DNA of 64,000 nt, taken from contig OX439038.1 in assembly GCA_949317995.1 (NCBI GenBank), forward strand, positions 65,931,576-65,995,575. The letters are read 5' to 3'. Within the stretch, counting starts at the first letter, position 1, and every line of letters begins with the position of its first letter. Position numbers and translations under genes: made by a program. This DNA comes from Acholoe squamosa (taxonomy: Eukaryota > Annelida > Polychaeta > Phyllodocida > Polynoidae). Below are positions 32,523-44,128 of the stretch, one piece after another. The notes below the pieces were generated by a model. It did no database searches, was not told the DNA's origin, and was given only the letters and a program-made list of their open reading frames with translations.

Positions 32523-32786
32523 CATCTGTACCACTGGCACATAGTAGGAGAATATCTAAAGAATCTCACGCTGTGCAATAAAATCACTATTTTAGAATAG
32601 TGCAACTGTGCACAGATTAGTAATACTGAAGACCCAATCAAAGCATTAACTTTTCATGCCACCTTCTCCTCTCCGTAACCAGCGATTGGTCGTGATTTGA
32701 TAAAGTACCTTGCATAACCCATATCCATCTCTACGCAACCGAAATATTTGTGACCCCAAACTCTTAGTTTACAGCTCTTGAAGTCC
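32523..32786 (+). repeat. Direct duplication, copy 2
   Basis: Second copy of the block at 31993-32238. It carries an extra ~35 bp (CACGCTGTGCAATAAAATCA region) in which CTGTGCA is itself repeated. Confidence 0.75.
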
Positions 32787-34726
32787 TAGTTTTTCTATGG
32801 TCATATGAGACTGTAAGTTAGTGCCCATCACCCGTTGGGCTGCCCTAACCAACCATTACCATGTCTAGCAGCCCATCCCTACCAGGGAGCTGTCCACCCA
32901 GAGGGGAGATAAACTACTATCTTGATCCCCACAGTGGGCCTGGCCATAGATAAACAGTTATGTTGTATGATTGTATGGGTGTGTAGAGTTTGGGTGGAGG
33001 AGAGTAAATGGTTAAAAGGGGAAAAAAATACAATAGGCAGAATCCCTCTAGCTCTACACTCTGAAGTATATTCCGAAGTATAGGTATTGTGTTGTGAGAC
33101 TGATCAAGAAATGCCTCTTTCAGTTCAGCCCATCTGATTTTTATTTAAAGAACACGCTGGTATATACAACAATTGTATGACGTGGCATGCAAACGAGCAT
33201 TATCTTTCTTTTTTATCATCTATCGTGGTACGTCGCTAATAAGATGGAGACAATCTCCAAGTGTAAAACACGCCAAGAGGCTTTCCCTGCAATGAAGCAC
33301 GGAAAGGTATTGTTTAAGCCGGACTGCGTGAAACCAATAATACATTCATCCATCAACACAATATTCTAAGCAGATCTCCGTCTTATTCTCTTAACGCATC
33401 TTCAGTAGGCCTAAACTGTATAACAATGAATGTGTGCTTATTATGCCGACACCATTCTATCAAGATAATATCAAGAATGGGGGTGATTACTTAGAGATTT
33501 CTAGTAATCTGAATTGTAATTCACTGTTCCTTAACTAGTGTTTCTTTCAGTTGCCCTTTTCATTATTCTAGCCCTTTCCGCCGTTAGTAACAATCAGAGA
33601 TGATGTTATGCGAAGTGTTTTTGTCATCTTTTTACTTTCATGTTTTACTTTCACTGTGACCACCATTCATCAAAGTGACATACAAGCAACCCATCTTTCT
33701 TGTTAGTTTGAGGTAATGGGCGCCTGGTGCTTTATGATTTAAGAGTTCCAGCAATCAGTAAAGCGATCCTTATTGTAAGTTCTAAGACAGATCATTCATT
33801 ATATCACTCCTGTTCATTTCTCAGAGGCTGTGCCAGAACGAGGAATATGCATGCTAAGGTGCTGATACCTACTGCCATGTTTCTCTTAATGAACTATCTA
33901 CATAGTTGTAGAACAGAAAATGCTTCTGTTCCAATGTAAAGTTTCTGAGTTGTAGCATTATATTTAACTCTTTAAGAACTGCACTAATGTATACTCTGCA
34001 ATTGTCATGATGCATGAATGCAGGCCTGGCCAGTAACCCACCAGGTCTGCATTCGTGCACCATGCAGACCATATTGGTGAGTGATACACTCCAATCAGGC
34101 GCATCTTCCCATCATGGTAACATAAGGATATGGCTGGAATGCAGCATGCACATTTTAAATGATTAAGTGAGGTTTGGCATGGAATGATTTAGTCCAAGCG
34201 TACCAGGAATTCATGGGAGACTATAGACTCCGTGCGCCTCTCAAACAGCTAGGCCCTTTTTTCGTGACAAAAATTTGGATTGGAAGCATGCTAGGGAATC
34301 TTTGCTTGGCATTGCTTTTCCTCGAAGAGCGCCTCATAAATATGTATGCGCGATGAAAACTGGGTCTGGGGCAATCTGTCCTTGAGATCCGGTTCCTGAA
34401 TACCATTCCGTCCTGACCTCTGTCGTGATAAAAGCTTCATTTAGGTTTCCTAAATCTCTCCAGCATGACTTGAAGTCTATAGCAACAGCAGAATGCGGGG
34501 TGCAAATCCTCGATGGGGGAGCCATCCCTTTGCTCTGCCACCCCCCTCAAATTATGCCACAGGAAGTAGAGTTGTTTAAAAGCGGAAGTGGGTGTCTCCT
34601 GTCGGCGTCCATTGGCGTGAACGGAAGTGTTCCTCTTTCCCCAGTGGAGTTGGCGTGCAGAGGACAGGGTGTACAACCACGATCTGTGTAAAGGACCGCT
34701 ATCTGAAGTACTGCACAGAGAGGTTC
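32787..34726. other. Non-coding stretch
   Basis: No convincing exon. An imperfect hairpin GCATGAATGCAGGCCTGG / CCAGGTCTGCATTCGTGC lies at about 34012-34062. Frames of 60-121 codons near 34200-34800 show no motif, and part of them lies in a MITE. Confidence 0.4.
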
Positions 34727-34872
34727 CAGTGGCGGATCCAGGATTTGGAAAAGGAGGGGGCGCGGCCCAAAAGGAGGGGGCGCACCCTCTACTTTTGGGC
34801 AAATTTTAGGGTCCAAAATATGTTGTTAAACTCTTAAGTACTGGGAAAAGGTACTCTCTAAATCCGCCACTG
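34727..34872. mobile_element. Short hAT-like MITE (CAGTGGCGGATCCAG end)
   Basis: CAGTGGCGGATCCAG at the left pairs with TAAATCCGCCACTG at the right. Inside, GGAGGGGGCGC occurs twice and GGGTCCAAAATATGTTGTTA follows, matching the right end of the longer element at 35116-36055. CAGTGGCGGATCCA-type ends are, as I recall, common on hAT-like MITEs in animals. Confidence 0.75.
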
Positions 34873-35216
34873 GGTTTACCATCCAACCACAATCAGTTCT
34901 GTGTAAAAGTAAACACTATCTGTGGCAACCATCTAACCACTATATCTAACGCTATCCGTAGAAACCTTTCCAACTCAAGCAATATTGATACACAATTAAT
35001 GTAAGGGGGAATTCAATTTGTCTTTGATCAGCTTTTTGACATACTGGATTTTATACAGATAGCATTATTTTTACACAGATAATAGTTGGATGGTTAGCAT
35101 CTAACTGCAGTACTACAGAGGTGGATTTAGAGGGGCCGCGGGGGCGCACCCCCTCCTTCTTTTTGCCAGTACTTAGGTTTGGTAAAAGCTTACTTTTTCA
35201 CGTCACATGCATAATC

Positions 35217-35306
35217 TAGCACCTACTGCCAAAAATTGCAGTAGGTGATCTACACCTACTGCCATTTTTAGCAGTAGGTGCTAGATTCTGCAGTAGGCAT
35301 TTTAAA
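35217..35306. repeat. Nested CACCTACTGC palindromes
   Basis: CACCTACTGC and GCAGTAGGTG alternate: two complete inverted pairs plus a fifth half-site, and TCTAGCACC...GGTGCTAGA encloses both. Several alternative cruciforms are possible. Confidence 0.85.
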
Positions 35307-35659
35307 TTGCTATTTATATGAACTTATATTAAAAATAACATTTTTTAAGCATGTGTATTCTGAAGATCATCCATAGACCTACATATTTTTGTACATTTCA
35401 TTCATTATGATATTTATCATCACTCTATAAATTCAGCTTTTGTGATGGAAATCTGGGTAAGTTTCAGTGATCCAAAAGTGTAGGCAATTTGTGGTGTCTT
35501 AATCACAATTTGTGGTCAAATTTGAGAGTAATATGTGCAAGGTCATTATCCTATCTACACCCATACAGGTTCTCAGGTATTTAACTCAGTGCATTAGCAA
35601 GAAAATCTCAATCATTTGATATGAACATCAATAAATAATCAATAATTTTCATATCATCT

Positions 35660-35900
35660 GCTAAATATAGGGGCATACGTCATATTTGGCAGTACCTGCT
35701 ATATCTAGGGTATATGTCATATTTTGCAAGGAAGACCTACTGTGTGTAGGGACATACGCCATATTTGGCAGTACCTGCCATATCTAGGATACATGCCATA
35801 TTCTGCAATGGAAACCTGCTGTATTTCGGGATATACGCCATATTTGGCAGTACCTGCTATATCTGGAGCACATGCCATATTCCACAGGTACTGCAAAATA
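35660..35900 (+). repeat. 79-bp tandem array (three units)
   Basis: CATATTTGGCAGTACCTGC starts at 35681, 35760 and 35839, an exact 79-bp step. Each unit also contains a second related CATATTYTGCA motif, so each unit is itself an old duplication of a ~40-bp sequence. Confidence 0.85.
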
Positions 35901-36055
35901 TCACAGAGCTGCAAAAATTCATGGATTGACCTAACCTTAGTTGCTTAAGAGTTTAATTACATATTTTGGACCCCAGAATTTGCTCAAAAACATGGGGTGT
36001 GCCCCCTCCTTTTGGGGCACGCACCCTCCTTTTTCAAATCATGTATCTGCCATTG

Positions 36056-36533
36056 TACTACATGTAGCGGCTCTCTAAACAGATAGTGGTTGCACGTGGG
36101 GTGTAATACTGGTGAACGTTCATACACTGTTAGGCAGTGTTTACAGATTGGACGGCTGGTCACATCCACCTCCTTCTGCACCTGTCAGCTGCATTCATCT
36201 TGGTTTTCAAACCAACTCCCAGTTCTGCTTTTTAGTACCTACATCAGAGTTATCAAAGTAATGACACAGACGGCTGGTGTTATATACACTAATGCTATAT
36301 ATAAGCTGCTTGTCCATGGCAGATGGAGATATGATCAGATTACCCGTGTATTCAATTAGTATGCCGGCACTTTAGATAAAACATAAATAATGATTGTGTG
36401 GAGACAAGCTTCGCTTATGGTACTAATCTTTTCTGAACCTGGCCTCCAGTGAGGATAACTTCTGGTCTTAAAGAAGAGGTTTAACTACGCAAGACCTAAA
36501 CCACCCAAAATTGTTGGTAATCATGAGTACACT
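36056..36533. other. Non-coding stretch
   Basis: No gene or repeat that I can support; an 89-codon frame at 36090-36359 is likely chance. Confidence 0.35.
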
Positions 36534-37150
36534 CCCAGCAAATTGTCGTGACTCCTCGTCAACCTGTGTGAAGTGGCTCACACATGTCGCTAGATGGAAC
36601 ACGACGTCGCTATAGCACAAGATCACCAGGAATAGCAATGGTGGTGATCACATGGCCTCACCTCAGATGGCAAGGATGGTGATCACTCAGACTCACCAGG
36701 GATGGCAACGCCGGTGATCACTCACCTCGCTAGATGAAACACGCACCTTGTCATAGCACATGTTCACCAGGGATGGCGAGGATGGTGATCACTCATCCTC
36801 ACCAGGGATGGCGACATGAGTGATCACTCATCCTCACCAGGGATGGCGACATGAGTGATCACTCACTTCGCTAGATGAGACGCACACCAAGTCATAATAC
36901 ACATTCACCACGGATGGCAAGGATTGTGATCAGTCACCTCGCTAGATAAACAGCGTACCTCATGATAGCATAGGTTCACCACAGAGGGTGAGGATCTTGA
37001 CCACCCACACTCACCAGGGATGGCGACACGAGTGATCACTCACCTCGCTAGATGAAACGCGCACCACGTCATAGCGCAGGTTCACCATGGATGGCGAGAG
37101 TGGTGATCACTCAGACTCACCAGTGATGGCGATGCTGGTGATCACTCACC
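36534..37150 (+). repeat. Array A, ~35-bp unit with TGAGTGATCACTCA junctions
   Basis: TCGCTAGATG-type landmarks lie at 36586, 36727, 36868, 36939, 37045 and 37151, spacings of 141, 141, 71, 106 and 106 bp, all multiples of about 35.3. The basic unit is visible as two tandem copies of GATCACTCATCCTCACCAGG near 36787 and 36822. Adjacent units meet at TGAGTGATCACTCA, a perfect 14-bp palindrome. Confidence 0.85.
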
Positions 37151-37369
37151 TTGTTAGATGAAAAGCTCATGATCATCAACATTGGTAATCATGCAGCCTT
37201 ACATCTGCCAGATCAAAGTATGTTTTGCCAGAGAAGGTATTGCCATATGTATCTTCCCTCTAACCACAGACAAGGTGTTCATGTTGATATTTCCCTATGT
37301 ATTTTTCCTGTAACCAGAGAAAAGGTGTTTATGGATAGTTGCTTTCATTTTAGAGATACCTCTATCTAA
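37151..37369 (+). CDS. 72-codon frame in the element core (doubtful)
   Basis: The frame from the ATG in GATGAAAAGCTC is conserved in the second copy (48051-48269) with two amino-acid differences out of 72. Because the core DNA is nearly identical anyway, conservation of the frame carries little weight. No motif, signal or domain is seen. Confidence 0.15.
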   Translation: MLDEKLMIINIGNHAALHLPDQSMFCQRRYCHMYLPSNHRQGVHVDISLCIFPVTREKVFMDSCFHFRDTSI

Positions 37370-37529
37370 ATTCAATTGATATTCTCTCTATATAATCTTG
37401 TTTGATTCAACTCTGAAGTATTACATGGAAATCAGTGTGAAACAAAGCACATTTGATACGTATGGGACTTATACTTCATGCCCACACTTCCTAGATAGGC
37501 TACATGTTGAACAGTGGTGCTGTCTCAAC

Positions 37530-38030
37530 AACGTTGGCAATGGTGGTGATAAGTTGCCACTGTGAGTGAGAGTGAGTGACAGATGATGCAATCCTCAGAG
37601 AGCATTGACTTGGAGTGACACAAATTCATGTATTGAGTGAGACCAATGTTGGCAATGGTGGTGATAAGTCGCCATTTTGAGAGAAGATTAACTAGGAGTG
37701 ATACACACTCACGCAGTGAGTGAGAGCCATGTGGCAATGCAGGTGAAAAGTTGCCATTCTGACTGAGAGTTGACAGGCAGTGGCACATACTCACGCAGTG
37801 AGTTAGATCCATGTTGGCGATGGTGGTGATAAGTCACCATGCTTTGTGAGGGATGACAAGGGGTGGCACATACTCACGCAGTGAGTGAGATCATGTTGGC
37901 GACTGTTGTGATAAATTGCCATGCCATGTGAGACTGACACACAGTGGCGAAAGATGACGCAGTGAGTTATCACTCAGAAAGGAGTCACCATTGATGACCA
38001 ATCATGGCGAGAGATAACGACAATTTGCTG
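37530..38030 (+). repeat. Array B, ~83-bp unit
   Basis: GCAGTGAGT-type landmarks lie at about 37631, 37713, 37795, 37879 and 37959, spacings of 80 to 84 bp. Units share ATGTTGGCGATGGTGGTGAT, AAGTYGCCAT and CACATACTCACGCAGTGAGT. The last unit is changed to fit the terminal inverted repeat. Confidence 0.85.
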
Positions 38031-38032
38031 GG

Positions 38033-40721
38033 CTGTATTACATTATGGATCTTTCTTGGAATGATTATAGCACCTCTTTTATTTGTATGATGTTGCTTAT
38101 GTGATTAATCATTACTTTTGACGTCCTGCCTATGCAAACAAAGGTCTGATAAGGTAATTTAGCAATAAGATCTGTGAGGGAAATGGATGATGTTGTCACA
38201 GCCTTCTCGATCGTTTCAACAACATGCTTTCCATAGACCCAGTTTTGATCAGTTGATTTCGCAGATGAGTATGGGACATGGGGTAACTTAAGCCGCCATA
38301 CTGATTCATCGATATCCCAATTTATTTGATGTTGAACCATTCAGCACTAAGACAGGCATGTGGTGATCAATATCAACAAGCACAGTTATATAATTTGGCT
38401 GGCGTAGCTGTATTTACCTAAGTGAAGTTAACATTTGATAATAGTTTTCATGAGAAAAATTTATACAATCATAACTGGGGTTGTTGGTTTTTATAACTGC
38501 TCTGTGCATAGTTGGACACTCAATGGGTGGAACCTTTCTTTCTTGATTATTTCCTTTCTGGCTTTGTGCATCTACTGCCATGAGAGGAGAATTACAAGAT
38601 GCCAGATGTGCAATGTAATACAGAGTAGTTGTCACATAAGGCGCCGGCCATTGTTCTCTAGCAAAAGATGCATCTGAATCAGCTCCCATGATGCCAATAA
38701 TGAGAACCTCGGGAAGCTGAATGTAAGCTAATTAAAGGTTTTAACAATTAGAGACCTCCAGAGAAAGATCACACAATGAAACAATTGGCTACTTCTAAGT
38801 TCTTTGCTCCTTTCAGGGTAACCTTTCTACAATCATTCTGTGGCCTGTGTAGCCTGGGGGCCTACATAAAGGTTAAAATGAAATGAACAGTGGGTCTTGT
38901 CCTTTCTAAATTCCAAATGTCATTTTGTCTGCAGCAGATCAAAGGACTCTGGATGCGATCCCTGTCTGTGACAAATGTATCCAGCCCAGTGTTTTGAGTT
39001 CTACCGTGTCTTTTTTTCATTCCATGGGTTAACCATACATTTATTCTTATAGGCCCCATTAAATACCCGCTCAGAGGCTTGCAGCCCCCTAAAGAGCACT
39101 CCTGTCAAATGCCCAAGAGAGGTTAGATGAAAATGCCCTAGTCTAAACACCACAGCACTTCTGTGTCAGACAGAAGTGAAAAGGTTAGCTCACAATAAGA
39201 TAGCTAGTTATACACAGGGTAGAGAGGTGTCCTTCACCAGCTACTCAGGGTTCTGCTTATCACTTTGGGTCTAATCAGGTCAGGGTGGACTCTATACCGC
39301 TCTAATGTTCCACGTGTGCTTGCCAACTCAGTATTCAGCTCCCAGTATTTATTTCAACTTCTGTGTTATTTTTTCGAGCAAATGGGCCTCTAGATGTGAA
39401 AGTGTTGTTTGATTTTTTTAAAAAAGGCAGTCCAAAAGCGGAATGGATACAAGACGCACAGGACTGCACTATGCTCTATACTGTGGATAGCAGGATGCAC
39501 TTATGACATATTTTTCTCCCAAACAGTATACACAATGATAAACAGCTTTATGATAGATCACACAGGATCAGCATATATCACTGGAATGTGTATGGTCGTG
39601 CTTGTCTTGCCATCCAGATGCTCACTTAGCCTTATACCCTGTGTATATAAAGTACTCTCTTGACAGGTTTTTACGTCTGATCGCTCTGACAAGTTAGCAG
39701 CACTACAGCTGTGTCTGAGAGACACCAATATACATGCAAATAAGCACATTGACCCCTTTCCCACCCTCCTTTAATCCTCTTAGCCAATAAATATGCAAGC
39801 TTAGATGATCTAATCTCCAACACAACTGCATTTATATCTTAAGATTGGAGACAATTAGTATGTGAACATAAAGGATTGAACATGTGGCCTTTTCCAGGGT
39901 ACTATGCCGCAGTATACTACTTTCCCTTCTCTAGAGGATAGACCATACCCACTGCTTTTATATTCATGAGGTTGGGCTTAAAGCACAATGATTGTGATTG
40001 GGTTTGGGACCTTCTCTCCCCCGAGCCAAGGGGGTCATCCAATGTCCGGTCGGTGACCGTCAGCAACTGAAATTAGTCTAGAAGGTACCCTGTAGCTCAT
40101 GGCCAAGTTCCATTATACTACCAATTTACTAGGGGTTTTCTTTGTTATAAAACACTGATATTTCTTCATTTTCCCCATTCCTATTTAATCAAGCTGGAAA
40201 ACTGCAGAGTAGTCTATATCACCTGAATTAGAGCTTGGGCCATGGAATCTGACATAATATCAACTCATCTATAACTTGGAGAACCGGACAGTTGGCATCC
40301 CTAAGAATTTACCTTGCGGTTTTTAATATTAGTGTTCCAACTAATATATAGTTGGCATAGCTGTTGTAAAGGTGGACAGGTGTGAGGGTTAAAGGGTATG
40401 TCCAGTAAATAGATGGAAGGTGTGGCTTTAGTTACCCATCAGATATCAAGTCATAAATCAAAAGGGACGAACTGCAGTACTCCCTTGATGAGATCGGGCT
40501 AAAACAATAGGGCTAAAAGATTGGCTTCTACTTGACAATCTATGTGTCCAAACAGTTTAAAGCCTTTCACTGTCATATTCTTAATCTCTATACCTATTAA
40601 CACGTGTCATAAATTCTCAATATTTGCTATATAGTTCCTGTCTTCATCAAAAGACTAGGACTATAGTGGATTATACACAAAAAAACAAAGTTGGTAACAG
40701 CGAATAGCAGTTTGTTCTTTA
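38033..40721. other. Non-coding stretch with two weak minus-strand frames
   Basis: Minus-strand frames of 91 codons at 38065-38340 and 38414-38689 lie close together without clear splice sites; neither shows a motif I know (the second has NQERKVPPIECPTMHRAV). The rest to 40.7 kb shows no gene or repeat. Confidence 0.3.
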
Positions 40722-40805
40722 GGGAGTGGTCATTATTTATCAACGGGGGGGGGATGGTGGGTTTGAGGGGGGGGCGTAAAGATTTCATAAATAATGATCA
40801 CTCCC
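40722..40805. mobile_element. Short foldback element (GGGAGTGGTCATTATTTAT ends)
   Basis: GGGAGTGGTCATTATTTAT is inverted at the right as ATAAATAATGATCACTCCC with one mismatch, around a G-rich centre of ~45 bp. The element at 49894 has similar ends and G/C-tract interior. Confidence 0.8.
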
Positions 40806-42189
40806 TTACCAGGAGCTGCACATATATATACCTACCAATCAGATGCATGTTAAACCAAGCACATACTTGGTAAAATAGGATGTCTAATTCTAAAGTTTGC
40901 ACTTTAAGCCACCTGTCATTGAGTTCAAGATTCACTAAGGGCACCTCTTTTGATCAATAATCCTCCATCAGAGCAGTTAGAGGAGGGATGATATGTACAC
41001 TAGGCTTCTACTCACATTAATGTTCTGAATACCTCACACAATATTAAGCTTGAGCGCTTTTTTAACTAATCCTTTTAACCAGTCTGTAAAAGGACTTACA
41101 AATAGATTTTACAGAAAGGGGGATAATTTCGCTCTAAATTTCTATAGACTAATGGCTAAATTCAATCCCATAAGCATTGTCGCACCTTCAAAATACAGTT
41201 TAGTGATAGGTTTCTTAAAGTGTAAAAAGGGCCCATTAAACATTTTGTGTGCAATTTAGAATTTAGTAACCATCTAATCATTATCTAGAGACAAAGATGG
41301 CAGCAGGGCATAATCACATGAGTCGACAGGGAGGCCATGGAACCAAATCATATATGCTTTAGTATTTGTATAAACGATTGATTCAAGATGGAAATTCTGT
41401 GTCTGGCAGCAATTGCAGTAGCAATTGAAACACTGTGCTATTGCATCAACCTACAACAATGGATTTGAACCTAGTAATCAGAATGTGATTTGGCAAGGGG
41501 AGAGCTTGATGAAAATGAGATTAGTACCTTCAGTGTTGGCACTGAAAAGATGTGAAAACCCCTATTGACGTGCACAGTTGGAAGGTGTGTATGCTCTAGT
41601 ATATTGTGTTATTATTACAAGTCTAGGATTTTGTATGTTTTGAAGTACAGGCCTTGATGAGGTCATGTCACATGCCCTGATGGAATGTGTTTTTTAGGCC
41701 TACAGAATAGCCTATGACGTCATTTACATTCCATTTCCTAAAATGGTTTTAGAAAAGAACCGCCGAGGTGGATATACTTGTGTTCCTGGGTACATACTTG
41801 TATGATGACCAGTCTACTCATTGAAAAAAAAATGACCATTTCATACATGAGGCTATTTTGGACAAGGTTTAAGATTTAACTTGAAATTCTTATTCACAAC
41901 TCCCCTTCCAACAGAAACTCAATTGAATTAACCTGCATGCAGTCTAAAACATGGCCCATGTTAAATTACTTATAATTAAGCCGAAAGGAATCCACAGGAT
42001 GGAAGACCGATTGGCACTGGCACTGACTGGTGGCCAAAGTATACCGATTCTGCATATTGTCCTATAGCTAGCTCTCAGTCCAATCTAAGTCTGGTGATTG
42101 GCCGATAAGGCATGAGTGGACCGAGTCTTATCCAATTTGTAGTGCCGAAGATCTGGGGTCAATTGGTTGTGTCATGTTCATGTTCGACA
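40806..42189. other. Non-coding stretch
   Basis: No gene or repeat that I can support. AT-rich with short homopolymers. It would be intron if the exon at 42190 is real. Confidence 0.35.
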
Positions 42190-42355
42190 GGGAACAGCAG
42201 AATTCCTATATATTGGATGTGATGTTGTTGTGAAGGATACTTCTCCAAACCCATTCACTAAAGCGATCAAAGTGGACATACCAGCATCATATCCAGCCCT
42301 TCAACCATTTGCAACTAACCTCAGCAAGATGCTATTGACGTTGTGTCAGAAATGA
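42190..42355 (+). CDS. Candidate terminal coding exon of an unknown gene
   Basis: A T-rich tract (TTGGTTGTGTCATGTTCATG) followed by TTCGACAG at 42189 is a good 3' splice site. The frame that follows is open for 54 codons (from GTAEFLYIGCDVVVKDTSPN to LSKMLLTLCQK) and ends in TGA at 42353-42355. The residues look protein-like, with mixed hydrophobic and polar positions (VVVKDTSPNPFTKAIKVDIP), and I favour a C-terminal exon in phase 0. I cannot assign a family and see no upstream exon or AATAAA nearby. A chance frame remains possible. Confidence 0.35.
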
Positions 42356-43906
42356 TTTCTTAGTTTTAAGTCCAGAAGGCCCAAACTCTATTATATGGTA
42401 AGGTTGAGACTAGTTTTTGAGAGAACTGTGAGGGATAACTTTGAGAGCGTTGAGACCAGCTGCCTTGCCCTTTTATTTTTATTGATATTTTTGTTTTGTT
42501 CCTTTTTGTGTCTATAGAGAGGTTAAAGGGAAACCGTGCTGTATTTTCATTTAAATTGTCAGAATATTTCTATTCTGTATAAAGGCTATCAAAATACGTC
42601 ATCATGAAGATTGGGTACTATTTCCCTTTAGGATCATGATATGAAGCACAACATGTGCGTCTGCACACAACTCGCAGTTTATTCTAAAGGTTGCTAGATG
42701 GTCCCAAAAATTATTATCCATCTTGCAGTTTTCTGACTGCCTAGCCCAACACCTCCCCTGTTCCCCTCATTTACATAGACGTATGTGTCTCTTCTGCTCA
42801 TGAATTAAAGAGGACCATGACAAAGTTACAAAGCTAGTATAGACCTTTTTTCCTTACTGGAACAAGAATCTTTATAATGCAAGGTGTTATAGGAAGCAGC
42901 TCATCGTACGATATAAAATACCCGTAGATAAGGTAAGGAATGAAACTGTCACCTAAAGCATTGTCATTTTTAATGACTTTACAAGACAATGAATAAATTA
43001 CCATATGAGGAATGATGGAAATAGTCCATCACCACTAGAGAGGCTTTATTCTCAGCACTGAATACCCTGTCCATGGTTACACGATAAGCAGGCGATTATA
43101 CACATCGCAAGGCAGTAATTACGGTTTGGTTGCTTGGCATTAATTTGGCTTAATCGATGAGAAGGCTGTCTTTTAAATGTTTAATTATGTAAAACGGCTT
43201 GGCTGAATTGCAGAGACAACAATGAACGGCCTTAGTGTCCCTTACCAGACTGGATAGATGAAGTGTAAGCCAGCAGTGCTAGGGCAGTGAGACAGTAGGA
43301 GTATAGACTGATAAGCCTCATGTCAAATTCACATGCATCTCATCCCACTGGCTGCCTACTTCTCAATCATACGTAAGGACGCGATCCACCAATACAGCTC
43401 TCAGAAATAGTTCAGTTTGATTCACATTGGTTGTACTTTGAGAATAGCAGGTATAATTCCTAGCATAATACCGTAATATCCCACGTATATTTACCATTGA
43501 CTGCAACAGGTGCTAAATAATTATAAGATGGCTGCCGAATAATCATTAGTTACTCTGAAATGGAATGATTGTTCATCTAATCCCTTACCATTAGGTACAC
43601 GCCTGATATGTGGGGGATTACGGTATTAAGATGCTACTACCCACTTTTTTGTGGCAATGAATTAGATAGCTTGGGCTTGTTTTCTAAGTAATACAAGAAA
43701 ACTACAGCTGTTAGATGTTAAAAATGAAAAAAGGGAATATTATGACAGATCTGTTATTTCTTTAGGTTTCCCTTCTACTAAGTACATTAAGTGTCTTCAT
43801 TGAATCATACTTTGATTTCCTGTATTCTAATCTGGCCTTCTTCTGACCTGTACCTTAGTTCTGCATCAACCTTCCCTGTCTTTTGCATTTCGTAGGATTT
43901 CACCCA
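42356..43906. other. Non-coding stretch
   Basis: No gene or repeat that I can support; could include 3' untranslated sequence of the exon at 42190. Confidence 0.35.
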
Positions 43907-44128
43907 CACTGTAAAAAAAAGGTGTCATCGAAAAAACAACGGAATCCTCGTCCCACAGTTGCCAGAGATCGGTCATTATTTTTACAGATATTCCTTGTTC
44001 TACCATACTGCCACTTGGGGCTTCTTGTAAAAGCTACACTGGTTCAGTGCACAACAGTTATGGTGGTTCATTGTTCAGGTTTTAAATATGAGGATGCCCG
44101 GTAGATTCAACAGTTATCTTTTACAGTG
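43907..44128. mobile_element. Short element with CACTGTAAAA ends, containing repeat family B copy 2
   Basis: CACTGTAAAA at the left pairs with TTTTACAGTG at the right, 222 bp apart, with CA on both outer sides. The interior at 43960-44070 aligns with 10220-10395. The ends resemble those of the CACTGCAAAA element at 16473. Confidence 0.6.

Larger units (their letters stand above)
35116..36055. mobile_element. Longer hAT-like element related to the 34727 MITE
   Basis: The left end CAGAGGTGGATTTAG and the right end ATGTATCTGCCATTG are imperfect inverted repeats. Both are followed inward by G-rich GGGGCGCACCCCC-type sequence. TACTACA flanks both sides, with 7 of 8 matching bases for an 8-bp duplication, as expected of hAT elements. 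The right end is close to the inverse of the short MITE at 34727. The interior holds nested palindromes and a 79-bp tandem array. Confidence 0.7.
36534..38032 (+). mobile_element. Satellite-armed element, copy 1 (CCCAGCAAATTGTCGT ends)
   Basis: The 1.5 kb element starts CCCAGCAAATTGTCGT and ends ACGACAATTTGCTGGG, a 16-bp perfect inverted pair. The order inside is array A (36534-37150), built on a ~35-bp unit; a non-repetitive core (37150-37530); and array B (37530-38030), an ~83-bp unit. Copy 2 lies inverted at 47287-48992. The core encodes a 72-codon frame in both copies, but with no motif. Flanking dinucleotides are CT on both sides here and GT on both sides in copy 2, hinting at a 2-bp duplication. 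It is a non-autonomous DNA element of unknown superfamily. Confidence 0.85.

Noticed and set aside
34437..34816. Frames of 89 and 121 codons on the minus strand
   Set aside because: Part of each is the hAT-like MITE at 34727-34872 and neither contains a motif.
36534..38032. CRISPR-like array
   Set aside because: Units are adjacent and diverged without unique spacers, lie in a transposon with inverted ends, and the setting is a eukaryotic genome.
38065..38689. Two neighbouring minus-strand frames as exons of one gene
   Set aside because: No usable splice sites were found at their borders and no family was recognised; kept only as a note in the spacer entry.
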